Source of the DNA: an uncultured Bacillota bacterium
GTDB lineage: Bacteria > Bacillota > Clostridia > Christensenellales > UBA1242
NCBI GenBank assembly: GCA_900551705.1
Contig: URWY01000011.1
Location: forward strand, 1 to 26,352
Direction: 5' to 3'
DNA length: 26,352 bases
In this document: positions 14,763 through 22,448 of the stretch, in pieces
Position numbering within the stretch: position 1 is the first letter of the stretch
Layout of the letters: every line of letters begins with the position of its first letter
Translations under genes and position numbers: made by a program
The notes under the pieces: generated by a model
Database searches by the model: none
What the model was told of the DNA's origin: nothing
The model's input: the letters and a program-made list of their open reading frames with translations, nothing else

Positions 14763-15923
14763 ATGATTTACTTAGATAACGGAGCAACAACACGAAAAAA
14801 GCCAAACACAGTTATTGCTGCGCTTTTAGACGGAGCAACAAAATTTAGCGCCAACCCAGGCAGAAGCGGACATAAAGCAAGTTTAGACTGCGCGCTTGAA
14901 GTTGCAAATGCAAGACAAGTTATACAAGAATATTTTGGCGTAAGTCGCATGGAAAATGTGATTTTCACATCAGGTTGCACAGAAAGTTTAAACCTTGCAA
15001 TTTTAGGTTCAGCTAAAAAAGGTGGACATATTATTGCCACCACTTTTGAGCACAACTCAACACTCAGACCACTTTTTGAACTTGAAAAAAATGGGGTTAT
15101 CGAACTTTCGATTGTTGAGCCAACAGAAAAAGGGAAAATCAAACTGGAAGACATAAAAAAATATGTTAGACCAAACACTTACATGATTTGCACAATTCAT
15201 GTTTCAAATGTTGATGGAGCGGAAACTGATATCACCGAAATTGGCGATTTTTGCAAAGAAAACGGCTATATTTATCTTGTCGATGCCGCACAATCTGCTG
15301 GCCATAAATGTATAAATATGCAAAAACAAAACATCAATTTTTTAACGCTAGCTGGCCACAAAGGACTATTTGGAGTTCAAGGCGTTGGTGCACTTTTAAT
15401 TGAAGGCGACCACTTGCCGAACCCAATCAAATTTGGTGGCACAGGAACGGAATCAATTTCAGTTTATCAACCACACGAACCACCTGAATGTTATGAATCT
15501 GGAACAATCGCCACGCCAAATATTCTAAGTTTGAAGGCTGGGGTTGAATTTGTAAAAGCACATGAAAAAGAAATACAAGAAAAGATGCAAAAACAAACAA
15601 AATGGCTGTTAGACGAATTAAATAAGATAGACAATGTGAAAATTTATACCGATTTTAACAACTTAAACGGCGTTATAAGTTTTAATATTGGCGATATAGA
15701 TTCCACGGAAGTTGCGGAATATTTAAGTGAAAATTATGGAATTTGCGTTCGTGGCGGACTTCACTGCGCTCCATTAAAACATAAATTTTTAGGCACTTTA
15801 AATCAAGGCACAGTGAGAGTTTCGTTGTCATATTTCACTACAAATAACGAACTTAAGATGTTCATAATTGCAATCAAAAAATATGTGGAATTGATAAAAC
15901 AATCAAACCTAAATAATGTATAA
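14763..15923 (+). CDS. Cysteine desulfurase family PLP enzyme
   Basis: Class V aminotransferase-fold enzyme that would take sulfur (or selenium) from cysteine (or selenocysteine) onto an active-site cysteine. The 386-aa protein has the N-terminal MIYLDNGATT, the cofactor-site DAAQSAGH, the PLP lysine K200 in AGHKG, and Cys335 in RGGLHCAP, the SufS-type arrangement with a short loop. The start at 14763 is chosen because GGGGG lies just upstream and the family N-terminus begins there. An in-frame extension to 14664 overlaps the divergent DUF3343 gene and is not conserved-looking. It may supply ThiI or a selenium pathway. It ends 20 nt from the convergent ddl. Confidence 0.93.
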   Translation: MIYLDNGATTRKKPNTVIAALLDGATKFSANPGRSGHKASLDCALEVANARQVIQEYFGVSRMENVIFTSGCTESLNLAILGSAKKGGHIIATTFEHNSTLRPLFELEKNGVIELSIVEPTEKGKIKLEDIKKYVRPNTYMICTIHVSNVDGAETDITEIGDFCKENGYIYLVDAAQSAGHKCINMQKQNINFLTLAGHKGLFGVQGVGALLIEGDHLPNPIKFGGTGTESISVYQPHEPPECYESGTIATPNILSLKAGVEFVKAHEKEIQEKMQKQTKWLLDELNKIDNVKIYTDFNNLNGVISFNIGDIDSTEVAEYLSENYGICVRGGLHCAPLKHKFLGTLNQGTVRVSLSYFTTNNELKMFIIAIKKYVELIKQSNLNNV

Positions 15924-15943
15924 TTATTATTAATATTGCATAA

Positions 15944-17179
15944 TTATTTGCGTGATTTTATGCCCTGATTAAAATTGTTTAACGCACTTGACATAAACTG
16001 AAATTCGTCTTTATCTTCTTCTAGTTTCAATTTTTTAGCGTTTTCTATCAACCTGTTTAATAGTTTTTTGAAATCAAATTGGTCTTTAAAAAGATAAAAT
16101 GCCATTGAACCAGGAATTGTATTTAATTCGTTTACAAGCACCTCATTTGTGTCTTTATCTATCAAAAAGTCAATTCTAACAACACCCTTGCAGTCAAATT
16201 TTTTGAACAATTCCACTGCAAAGTCTTTAATATTTTTTTGTTGTTTTTTTGTTATTTTATTTTCCGTTTTATTGCCTTCTTCTGCCGCCTGTTTGCGTTG
16301 CAAATATTTTTCATCAAATGTTAAAAAATTTTTTTCATGCTTTGGGAATTCAATTTCAGACGCAACAGCATAAGCAGAATTTCCAAGCACGGCACAATTC
16401 ACTTCAATATTATTTTCAACCGATTTTTCCACCAATATACGCCTATCATATTTGATAGCCACTTCTATTCCAACTTCAAGTTCGTCACGATTATTGCATT
16501 TTGAAATACCTATTGAACTGCCGAGATTTGCAGGCTTAATAAACATTGGATAACCAATTTCTTTTTCAAGTTTTTTCAAAGTATCGTCAGGTTCTAGAAT
16601 ATAGTCAATCTTTTCAAACGAAGTATAATCAGCGGTTGCAAAATTTGACGCTTTAATAATGTCTTTCATGAAAATCTTATCCATACAAATTGCCGAAGAC
16701 GCACAGCCACACGATGTAAACGGAATACCACACATAGATAACAAGCCCTGCAAATTACCGTCTTCGCCGCTTCTGCCATGGCAGCACAACACTGCGCAAT
16801 CAATTTTTACACTTTTTTTAAGTTTTTTCGCCGTCTTTTCGTCTTTTGACTTAACATGACCAGTGTTTTGAACTTCTAAACTGCCCGTTTTTTCGCCTTT
16901 GAAATATATTTTTGTTACGGTTTTGGCTAGGTATAAGAAATCGCTACCAGCAGTCAAACCAGCGGCATAAATGCCTTTTTTAGACGCATCAAACGGCATA
17001 AATGTGCTTAAATAACAGAGTTTTTCGCCAACATACATCTTATTTTCGCGTGAAATATACATTGGAATAACATTATATTTTTCTCTATCCACATTTGAAA
17101 TCGCTTGCAATCCCGTAATTATTGAAATATCGTGCTCAGCACTTTTGCCACCAAAAACAACTAAAATATTTTCTTTCAT
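15944..17179 (-). CDS. ddl: D-alanine--D-alanine ligase
   Basis: Ddl joins two D-alanines with ATP for the peptidoglycan stem. The 411-aa protein has the N-terminal VVFGGKSAEHDISI, the CHGRSGEDGNLQG motif, ATP-grasp lysine FIKPANLGSSIGISK, LVEKSVENNIEVNCAVLG, the omega-loop segment FDEKYL retaining a Tyr, and the C-terminal VVRIDFL and NELNTIPGS. It is longer than the usual 350-370 aa, with inserts near residues 95-120 (Lys-rich) and after the omega loop. The retained KY suggests a D-Ala rather than D-Lac ligase. The ATG at 17179 has AGAGG upstream; an in-frame extension to 17248 has no ribosome site. It follows yloV but a terminator separates them. Confidence 0.95.
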   Translation of the reverse strand: MKENILVVFGGKSAEHDISIITGLQAISNVDREKYNVIPMYISRENKMYVGEKLCYLSTFMPFDASKKGIYAAGLTAGSDFLYLAKTVTKIYFKGEKTGSLEVQNTGHVKSKDEKTAKKLKKSVKIDCAVLCCHGRSGEDGNLQGLLSMCGIPFTSCGCASSAICMDKIFMKDIIKASNFATADYTSFEKIDYILEPDDTLKKLEKEIGYPMFIKPANLGSSIGISKCNNRDELEVGIEVAIKYDRRILVEKSVENNIEVNCAVLGNSAYAVASEIEFPKHEKNFLTFDEKYLQRKQAAEEGNKTENKITKKQQKNIKDFAVELFKKFDCKGVVRIDFLIDKDTNEVLVNELNTIPGSMAFYLFKDQFDFKKLLNRLIENAKKLKLEEDKDEFQFMSSALNNFNQGIKSRK

Positions 17180-17256
17180 ACAAACCTCTTTTAGTTTATA
17201 TGAAAAAAGGCGTTCAAATTGATAATTCGTCCGCCAAATTGTCGCCAAAACAAAAA

Positions 17257-17279
17257 AATAAGCGAGTTAATCGCTTATT
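17257..17279 (-). terminator. Terminator of asp23-yloV, overlapping the yloV stop
   Basis: AATAAGCGA (17257-17265) and TCGCTTATT (17271-17279) form a perfect 9-bp stem with a 5-nt loop. On the minus strand the stem includes the TAA stop at 17275-17277 and is followed by seven T. Confidence 0.9.
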
Positions 17280-18912
17280 CTAATGAAATTATATAGTAGT
17301 AAACTGGTTGACCACCATAAATGCTTGTTACTTCGCAGTTTGGATATTCTTGTTCAAGTTCTGCGCGCAAGTTTTCAGCGTCTTCTTCTGTTAAATCTTC
17401 GCCATAGAACAATGTGATGTTTACAATATCGTCATTAATCATCTTCTTGATTAATTCTTTTGTTGTGCCATTTACATTATTACCTTTTGCCAAGATTGCT
17501 TTATCGTCAAGCCCAATTATTTCGCCAACTGAAAGGTCAAAACCGTCAACATGGGTTGCTCTAACAGCATAAGTTACTGAACCCGCTTTAACGCTTTCTA
17601 TTGCTGCTGTCATGCTTTCAATATTTTCTTCCACGCTTGCATCTGCGTTATAAGCAAGGGCGGCTGCAATACCTTCTGGTATATTCTTTGTTGGAATAAC
17701 ATGCAATTTTCTATCGCAAAGGTCTTTTGCTTGTTCTGCTGCCAAAATGATGTTTTTATTGTTTGGGAAAACAAAGATTTCTTCTGCAAGCACCTTATTT
17801 ACAGCGTTTGAGATGTCTGCGGCGCTTGGGTTCATGGTTTGACCACCACGAATAATGTTATCTATTGTTAAATCTGTGAACAAATTTGCAATTCCGTCAC
17901 CAGGAGCAACAGCAACCATACCCATTGGTTTAAGTTCTTCTTGCTTTCCAAGGTTCTTTTTGAGTTCACGATTTTGTTCAAGCATATTTTCAATCTTGAT
18001 ATTCCAAATTTCGCCTAGTTCAAGAGCATATCCGAGTGCTCTATTAGGTTCATTTGTGTGAACATGGACTTTAACAAGCGACAAATCGCCGATACAAAGC
18101 ACTGAATCACCTATAGCCATCAATTTTTCACGCAATTTATCAATATCAACTTCAGTTGTTTTCTTATTCATGTGAATAATCATAAACTCTGTGCAATAAC
18201 CGAATTGAATTTCGCCAAGGTTGCTAATATCTGCGATAACATCGTCCAAAGTTTGAACAGGTTTTGGGTCGTCAAAATTTATAACCAAACTTTCGTCACC
18301 GCAAATTGCTTTATAAAAACCAGTGAAAAGCACGATTATTCCGCGGCCACCAGCATCGACAACGCCTGCTTTTTTGAGGACAGGAAGCATTTCTGGTGTT
18401 TGTTGTAAAATTTCTTCGCCTTTATCAAGAACAATTTCAAAAAATTCTTCAAAATCGGCATGCTTTTTGCAAGCGTCCATTGCCGCTTCTGACATTGTTC
18501 TGATAACAGTCAAAATTGTGCCTTCTTTAGGCTTTGTTACGGCTTTATAAGCCACTTTTGCGCCTTCTTCAATTGCTTTTGCAAATTGTTTTGTTGTGAT
18601 ATTTTCTTCACATTTACCAAGCACAGAAGTTAAACCTTTAAGGATTTGCGAAGTGATAACACCTGAGTTACCTCTCGCACCACGAAGTGCACCTTTTGCA
18701 TAGGCTTCACAAAGTGAATCTATACTGTTATTGATACAATTATTTACTTCTGTTGTTGCAGATTTTATAGTTAAAAACATGTTTGTGCCTGTGTCACCAT
18801 CTGGAACAGGAAAAACATTTAAAGCGTCTATCATTTTTTTGTTTTGTTCTAGCATACTAGCGCCAGCAACAACCATTTTTCTCAGCATTGCGCCGTTAAT
18901 CTTATTTTGCAT
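17275..18912 (-). CDS. fakA: DhaL-domain protein of the YloV/FakA family, fatty acid kinase subunit
   Basis: FakA is the ATP-binding subunit that phosphorylates exogenous fatty acids bound to FakB. The 545-aa protein has the DhaL kinase signature VPDGDTGTNM at about 36-45 (Asp residues that bind Mg-nucleotide), GARGNSGVI near residue 80, a middle domain with VHVHTNEP, and a C-terminal domain ending in YGGQPVYYYIISLE. Length is normal for the family. The ATG at 18912 is preferred over the in-frame GTG at 18924 because GGGTGAG then lies 7 nt upstream. It follows asp23 by 15 nt, the same pairing as yloU-yloV in Bacillus. No fakB is in the window. Confidence 0.93.
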   Translation of the reverse strand: MQNKINGAMLRKMVVAGASMLEQNKKMIDALNVFPVPDGDTGTNMFLTIKSATTEVNNCINNSIDSLCEAYAKGALRGARGNSGVITSQILKGLTSVLGKCEENITTKQFAKAIEEGAKVAYKAVTKPKEGTILTVIRTMSEAAMDACKKHADFEEFFEIVLDKGEEILQQTPEMLPVLKKAGVVDAGGRGIIVLFTGFYKAICGDESLVINFDDPKPVQTLDDVIADISNLGEIQFGYCTEFMIIHMNKKTTEVDIDKLREKLMAIGDSVLCIGDLSLVKVHVHTNEPNRALGYALELGEIWNIKIENMLEQNRELKKNLGKQEELKPMGMVAVAPGDGIANLFTDLTIDNIIRGGQTMNPSAADISNAVNKVLAEEIFVFPNNKNIILAAEQAKDLCDRKLHVIPTKNIPEGIAAALAYNADASVEENIESMTAAIESVKAGSVTYAVRATHVDGFDLSVGEIIGLDDKAILAKGNNVNGTTKELIKKMINDDIVNITLFYGEDLTEEDAENLRAELEQEYPNCEVTSIYGGQPVYYYIISLE

Positions 18913-18927
18913 TTTAATTCTCACCCA

Positions 18928-19278
18928 TTAAACGCGAACGCCTACGACATGAACATTAACCGTGTCGACAATCATTCCCGTGAAATTTTCTACACTATAC
19001 TTAACAGCACTTTTCAAACTTTCGGCAACAGCACTGACAGAAACACCGTATTTAAAAATACAGTATAAATCAATGAAAATTCTACTATCAACGCTGGTTA
19101 TTTTTACGCCCTTTGAATAAGGCTGTTTTTTAAAAAGTTCTGAGAGATTATCTTTTAAGGAATTTGGGACTAAGTCTACAACACCATAACAATCTAAGGC
19201 AGCATAACCTGCGACAACCGCAATCGAGTTGTCTGAAATTGTTATTCTACCATAATAATTTTTAGTGTCTACTGTCAT
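18928..19278 (-). CDS. Asp23/Gls24 family protein (YloU-like)
   Basis: A 116-aa Asp23/Gls24 protein, a family linked to envelope homeostasis and commonly encoded just before yloV/fakA. Recognisable features are the N-terminal GRITISDNSIAVVAGYAA, the CYGVVDLVP segment, IDLYCIFKYGVSV, and the C-terminal NVHVVGVRV. The ATG at 19278 is used rather than the TTG one codon upstream because AGG lies 7 nt before it. The leader carries a GC-rich hairpin that abuts the ribosome site and an upstream palindrome. It probably forms one transcript with the YloV gene. Confidence 0.92.
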   Translation of the reverse strand: MTVDTKNYYGRITISDNSIAVVAGYAALDCYGVVDLVPNSLKDNLSELFKKQPYSKGVKITSVDSRIFIDLYCIFKYGVSVSAVAESLKSAVKYSVENFTGMIVDTVNVHVVGVRV

Positions 19279-19288
19279 CAAAAAACCT

Positions 19289-19319
19289 CGCGAAGTCTCT
19301 CGCGTAGTATAATATACTA
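19289..19319. promoter_or_regulatory. Leader hairpin and palindrome upstream of asp23
   Basis: CGCGA (19289-19293) and TCGCG (19300-19304) can form a stem ending next to the AGG ribosome site. Immediately upstream lies a perfect 15-bp palindrome, TAGTATA and TATACTA around one base (19305-19319), in the position expected for a -10 region. A weak promoter (TTGCAT, 17 bp, TATATT) overlaps it. Confidence 0.4.
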
Positions 19320-19329
19320 TATTATTATA

Positions 19330-19361
19330 AAAAATGCAAGCATTTTATTAAAAATGCTCGC
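19330..19361 (-). terminator. Terminator of pta
   Basis: GCAAGCATTTT (19336-19346) pairs with AAAATGCTCGC (19351-19361) with one wobble across a 4-nt loop. On the minus strand it runs into six T, 15 nt past the pta stop. Confidence 0.8.
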
Positions 19362-19376
19362 ACTTAAAATTTAACA

Positions 19377-20357
19377 TTATGCCATTAAGATTGTTATGGC
19401 GCTTGTGAAGATAATATCTTCCACGCTTGCACCGCGGGATAAGTCGTTTATAGGCTTTTTAAGCCCTTGAATGATTGGTCCAACAGCTTTTAACGAGCCG
19501 AACCTTTCAATCGCTTTATAGGCTATATTCCCACTTTGCAAATCTGGGAATACAAGCACATTTGCATCGCCTTGAATTTGAGAATTTGGATATTTCAAGC
19601 CGCAAACTTCTGGAACTAAGGCACTGTCCAACTGCATTTCGCCATCAACCACAAAATTATGATTTTCTGCTTTCAAAATTTCTGCTGCTGCCCTTGATTT
19701 TTCGGCACTTTCGCCATTTGCTGAGCCATTTGTTGAGTATGAAAGCACGGCAACTCTTGGCTTAATATCAAACAAATTTCTAGCGCTTTCAGCAGTTTGA
19801 GAAGCGATGATTGCAAGTTCTTCCGCGTTTGGATTGATATTAAAACCTACATCAGCAAGAAGCATTTCGCCACCTTTTGGCATGTATTTATTCTTGCCTT
19901 GAATTAGCATAAAAGATGATGCAATACTGCCTTTATTTTCAACACCAACAACTTGCAAAGCCGTTTTTATAACCTTGCTAGATGATGTTTCAGCGCCAGC
20001 AACCATGCAATCTGCGAAGCCTGTTTCAACGAGAAGAGCACCGAAATAAATTGGGTCTGCCACCAAATTTTCCGCTTCCTGCATTGTCATTCCCTTTGCT
20101 TTGCGTTTTTGATACAAAACCTTAATAAGGTCATCACCAATGTCAGATGTTCTTGGGTTGATAATTGTCATACCCTGCAAATTTTTATATCTCAAAACAA
20201 GCGCGCTTTCATCGCCTAAAAGCACAACCTTAGCGATTTTTTTCTTATTCAAAAATTGCGCCGCCTTTATGATGCGGTCTGAAAATCCAGCTTCTGGAAA
20301 AACAATGATTTTATCTTTATTTTTAGCCTTTGCTAAAACGCTTTTTAAACTATTCAA
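19377..20357 (-). CDS. pta: Phosphate acetyltransferase
   Basis: Pta converts acetyl-CoA and phosphate to acetyl phosphate, which acetate kinase (encoded at 23439-24641) uses to make ATP and acetate. The 326-aa length is that of the short, single-domain form. Signature segments are IIVFPEAGFSDRII near residue 17, GAETSSSKVI near 139, AVLSYSTNGSANGE near 203, and the C-terminal GPIIQGLKKPINDLSRG. Translation starts at TTG with AGGGG 5 nt upstream; no nearby ATG fits. It is not adjacent to ackA as in many bacteria. It is divergent from ylbJ and has its own terminator. Confidence 0.97.
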   Translation of the reverse strand: MNSLKSVLAKAKNKDKIIVFPEAGFSDRIIKAAQFLNKKKIAKVVLLGDESALVLRYKNLQGMTIINPRTSDIGDDLIKVLYQKRKAKGMTMQEAENLVADPIYFGALLVETGFADCMVAGAETSSSKVIKTALQVVGVENKGSIASSFMLIQGKNKYMPKGGEMLLADVGFNINPNAEELAIIASQTAESARNLFDIKPRVAVLSYSTNGSANGESAEKSRAAAEILKAENHNFVVDGEMQLDSALVPEVCGLKYPNSQIQGDANVLVFPDLQSGNIAYKAIERFGSLKAVGPIIQGLKKPINDLSRGASVEDIIFTSAITILMA

Positions 20358-20421
20358 AATAACCCCTTGTAATGTGATTTTTGCTCATATCACATATATT
20401 TTAAACATAAATTTATTATAT

Positions 20422-21417
20422 ATGATTAAAAAACTTGTGTCAATTAAACTTAACACAAAAAACCTGCTTCTAGCAATTTTTCTGGCGTTGATAATATGCT
20501 GCTTGGTGATAAATCCAAGTAAATATATCAATGTTTGTTTAAGCGGAATACTTGTGTTTTGCAAAAACATTTTACCTGCATTATTCCCCTTTATTTTCTT
20601 CACCAAACTTCTAACATCAACAGGCTATGTTGAGCACATTTCAAAACATCTTGCACCAGTTACAAAGCGACTTTATAACTGCCCAGCAATCTCTGCTTAT
20701 GTGTTTTTAATGAGCGTTTTATCTGGGTATCCGCTTGGCGCGAAAATCACAGCCGATTTATACGAGCAAGGCTTAATCACTCGAGATGAAGCACATAGAA
20801 TTTGTTCGTTCACATCAAATTCCGGCCCGATGTTCATTATTGGAACCGTTGGCGTTGGCATGCTTTTCAGCGCTAAAATCGGCTATATTATTCTAATTTC
20901 ACATATCATATCTGCAATTTTAAATGGTTTAATTTACCGCAAATTCACGCCTAAATATGTCGAATTACCACAACAAAACATAGTCAAACAAAAAGTTGAT
21001 TTAAGCCTTTCAGAGTGCATGGAGAACTCAATTATATCAGTGCTTTTAATTGGCGGATACATAACCATATTTTTCATAATCACTGAAATATTGTCGTCAT
21101 TAAATGTGTTTTATCCAATCACACGATTTTTAGAAATTTTGGGCGTGGACAAAGGGATTTCAAACGGAGTAATAAACGGAGTTTTCGAGATTACAAACGG
21201 CTGTAAAAGCATTGCAGAATTACAAGTTAGCGCCAAACTTCAAACAATTTTGTGTTCATTTATCATCAGTTTTGGCGGACTTGCCGTTGCCTTTCAAGGA
21301 CTAAATTTTTTGGAAAAATTCAAAATTTCAAAAGGCTTTTTCTTCCTTCAAAAATTCACTCAGGCAATTTTATCAGCGATTATCACTTTCCTGCTTTGTT
21401 TAATCATTCCACTTTAA
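20422..21417 (+). CDS. ylbJ: YlbJ-like sporulation integral membrane protein
   Basis: The 331-aa membrane protein has about eight hydrophobic segments and YlbJ-type landmarks: NILPALFPFIFFTKLL, LSGYPLGAKITADLYEQG and FTSNSGPMFIIGTVGVGML, a nucleoside-recognition (Gate) type domain. In Bacillus, YlbJ is a mother-cell protein needed for normal spores; its transported substrate is not known. The start at 20422 is chosen since the frame open further upstream (to 20140) is antisense to pta and lacks a membrane-protein character. No Shine-Dalgarno site is seen, and the sequence just upstream is AT-rich with several -10-like hexamers. Confidence 0.88.
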   Translation: MIKKLVSIKLNTKNLLLAIFLALIICCLVINPSKYINVCLSGILVFCKNILPALFPFIFFTKLLTSTGYVEHISKHLAPVTKRLYNCPAISAYVFLMSVLSGYPLGAKITADLYEQGLITRDEAHRICSFTSNSGPMFIIGTVGVGMLFSAKIGYIILISHIISAILNGLIYRKFTPKYVELPQQNIVKQKVDLSLSECMENSIISVLLIGGYITIFFIITEILSSLNVFYPITRFLEILGVDKGISNGVINGVFEITNGCKSIAELQVSAKLQTILCSFIISFGGLAVAFQGLNFLEKFKISKGFFFLQKFTQAILSAIITFLLCLIIPL

Positions 21418-21422
21418 AAGTT

Positions 21423-21450
21423 TTGAAGATAAAAATTTTTGTTGTAAAAT
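21423..21450 (+). promoter_or_regulatory. Promoter of recX with predicted start at its ATG
   Basis: -35 TTGAAG (21423-21428), 16-bp spacer, -10 TAAAAT (21445-21450). Seven bases past the -10 is 21457, the A of the recX ATG, and no ribosome site intervenes. The -35 begins 6 nt after the ylbJ stop. Confidence 0.55.
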
Positions 21451-21456
21451 AAAGTT

Positions 21457-22080
21457 ATGGCAGAAATTACAAACATAGTTAAAAGCGGAAAAGACAAGTA
21501 TTCAGTCTATTTAGACGGCTCTTTTTATTGCTTTTTAAATAGCGAAACGATAGTTAAAAGCGGCTTTAAAACTGGAAAAAATGTTGAAAAAGCAGACATT
21601 GAAACCGCTCAGTTTGAAAACGAAAAACTTGTTGCTTTTGACAAAGCGTTGAAATATTTAAGTGCAATAAAAAGCGAAAAACAAGTGAAAGATTACCTTT
21701 TTTGCAAGGGCTATGCAGCAAAAACTGTAAAATATGTTGTTGATAAATTACACGAATATAATTATTTAAACGATGAATTATATGCAAAGGCTTACATTTC
21801 AAATTATCAGCACAAAAAAGGCAAAAGATTGATTTCTTTTGAACTTGAATCCAAAGGTGTGTCAAGGGAAATTATCAATAATTTGATGGAAAATTTTGAT
21901 GAAAATGACGAGATTATAAACGCACTTGCGGACAAGTTTTTGAAAAATAAGCCAAAAGATAACAAAACGGCTAAAAAACTTATGAATCACCTTTTTTCAA
22001 AGGGTTATTCATTTGACAAAATTAATAAAGTTGTTAAAAATAAGTTTTATAACTTTGAAAGTTTAGATGAGGGCGAATAA
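21457..22080 (+). CDS. recX: Regulatory protein RecX
   Basis: RecX binds RecA filaments and limits recombinase activity. The 207-aa protein has an N-terminal beta-rich extension followed by RecX-type three-helix repeats, recognisable from ALKYLSAIKSEKQVKDYLFCKG, a VDKLHEYNYLNDELYAKAYI segment, and GKRLISFELESKGVS. Length fits Firmicute RecX. There is no clear Shine-Dalgarno site before the ATG. Its stop overlaps the acpS start (TAATG), so the two are translationally coupled. recF lies on the same strand 9 kb away, and no recA is in the window. Confidence 0.92.
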   Translation: MAEITNIVKSGKDKYSVYLDGSFYCFLNSETIVKSGFKTGKNVEKADIETAQFENEKLVAFDKALKYLSAIKSEKQVKDYLFCKGYAAKTVKYVVDKLHEYNYLNDELYAKAYISNYQHKKGKRLISFELESKGVSREIINNLMENFDENDEIINALADKFLKNKPKDNKTAKKLMNHLFSKGYSFDKINKVVKNKFYNFESLDEGE

Positions 22081-22448
22081 TGGCAGTTGGCATAGATATT
22101 TTAGAAATTGACAGAACTAAAAATTTGGTTAATTTGAATAAAATTTTTACAGACAATGAAATTGAATACATCAACAAATTTGCGGATAAAAATGAGCGAA
22201 TTTGCGGTTTTTTTTGTGCCAAAGAGGCAGTTTTTAAATGCTTAAATTTAAACAAATTAAATCACAAAGAAATTGAGATTTATCACAACGAAAACGGCAA
22301 GCCATTTGTTAAGTTTTATGGCGAAACGCTATCACATTTCAAACAACATTTTAACAAAATAGACATTTCAATTTCACACACAAAAACAATGGCAACAGCA
22401 ATAGCTGTCGCCACTGAAAAACCCGATTTTAAACCTACAATTTTATGA
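22080..22448 (+). CDS. acpS: Holo-[acyl-carrier-protein] synthase
   Basis: AcpS transfers 4'-phosphopantetheine from CoA to a serine of acyl carrier protein, activating it for fatty acid synthesis. The 122-aa protein shows the family motif VGIDILEIDRT at the N-terminus (metal-binding Asp) and FCAKEAVFKCL near residue 46, with ISISHTKTMATAIAV at the C-terminus. Length is normal. GAGGG is about 6 nt upstream of the ATG. It overlaps recX by one base and overlaps the convergent acyltransferase gene by six bases at the stop codons. Confidence 0.96.
   Translation: MAVGIDILEIDRTKNLVNLNKIFTDNEIEYINKFADKNERICGFFCAKEAVFKCLNLNKLNHKEIEIYHNENGKPFVKFYGETLSHFKQHFNKIDISISHTKTMATAIAVATEKPDFKPTIL

Noticed and set aside
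15920..15947. AT-only inverted repeat ATAATTAT near the convergent cysteine desulfurase and ddl ends
   Set aside because: Each arm is itself a palindrome of A and T, with no GC stem or T-run. It is likely to be composition rather than a terminator.
17180..17248. In-frame N-terminal extension of Ddl
   Set aside because: The Ddl N-terminus begins at 17179 with AGAGG upstream. The extension has no family resemblance.
20140..20421. In-frame N-terminal extension of the YlbJ-like protein
   Set aside because: It lies antisense to pta, has no ribosome site, and the visible homology begins after 20422.
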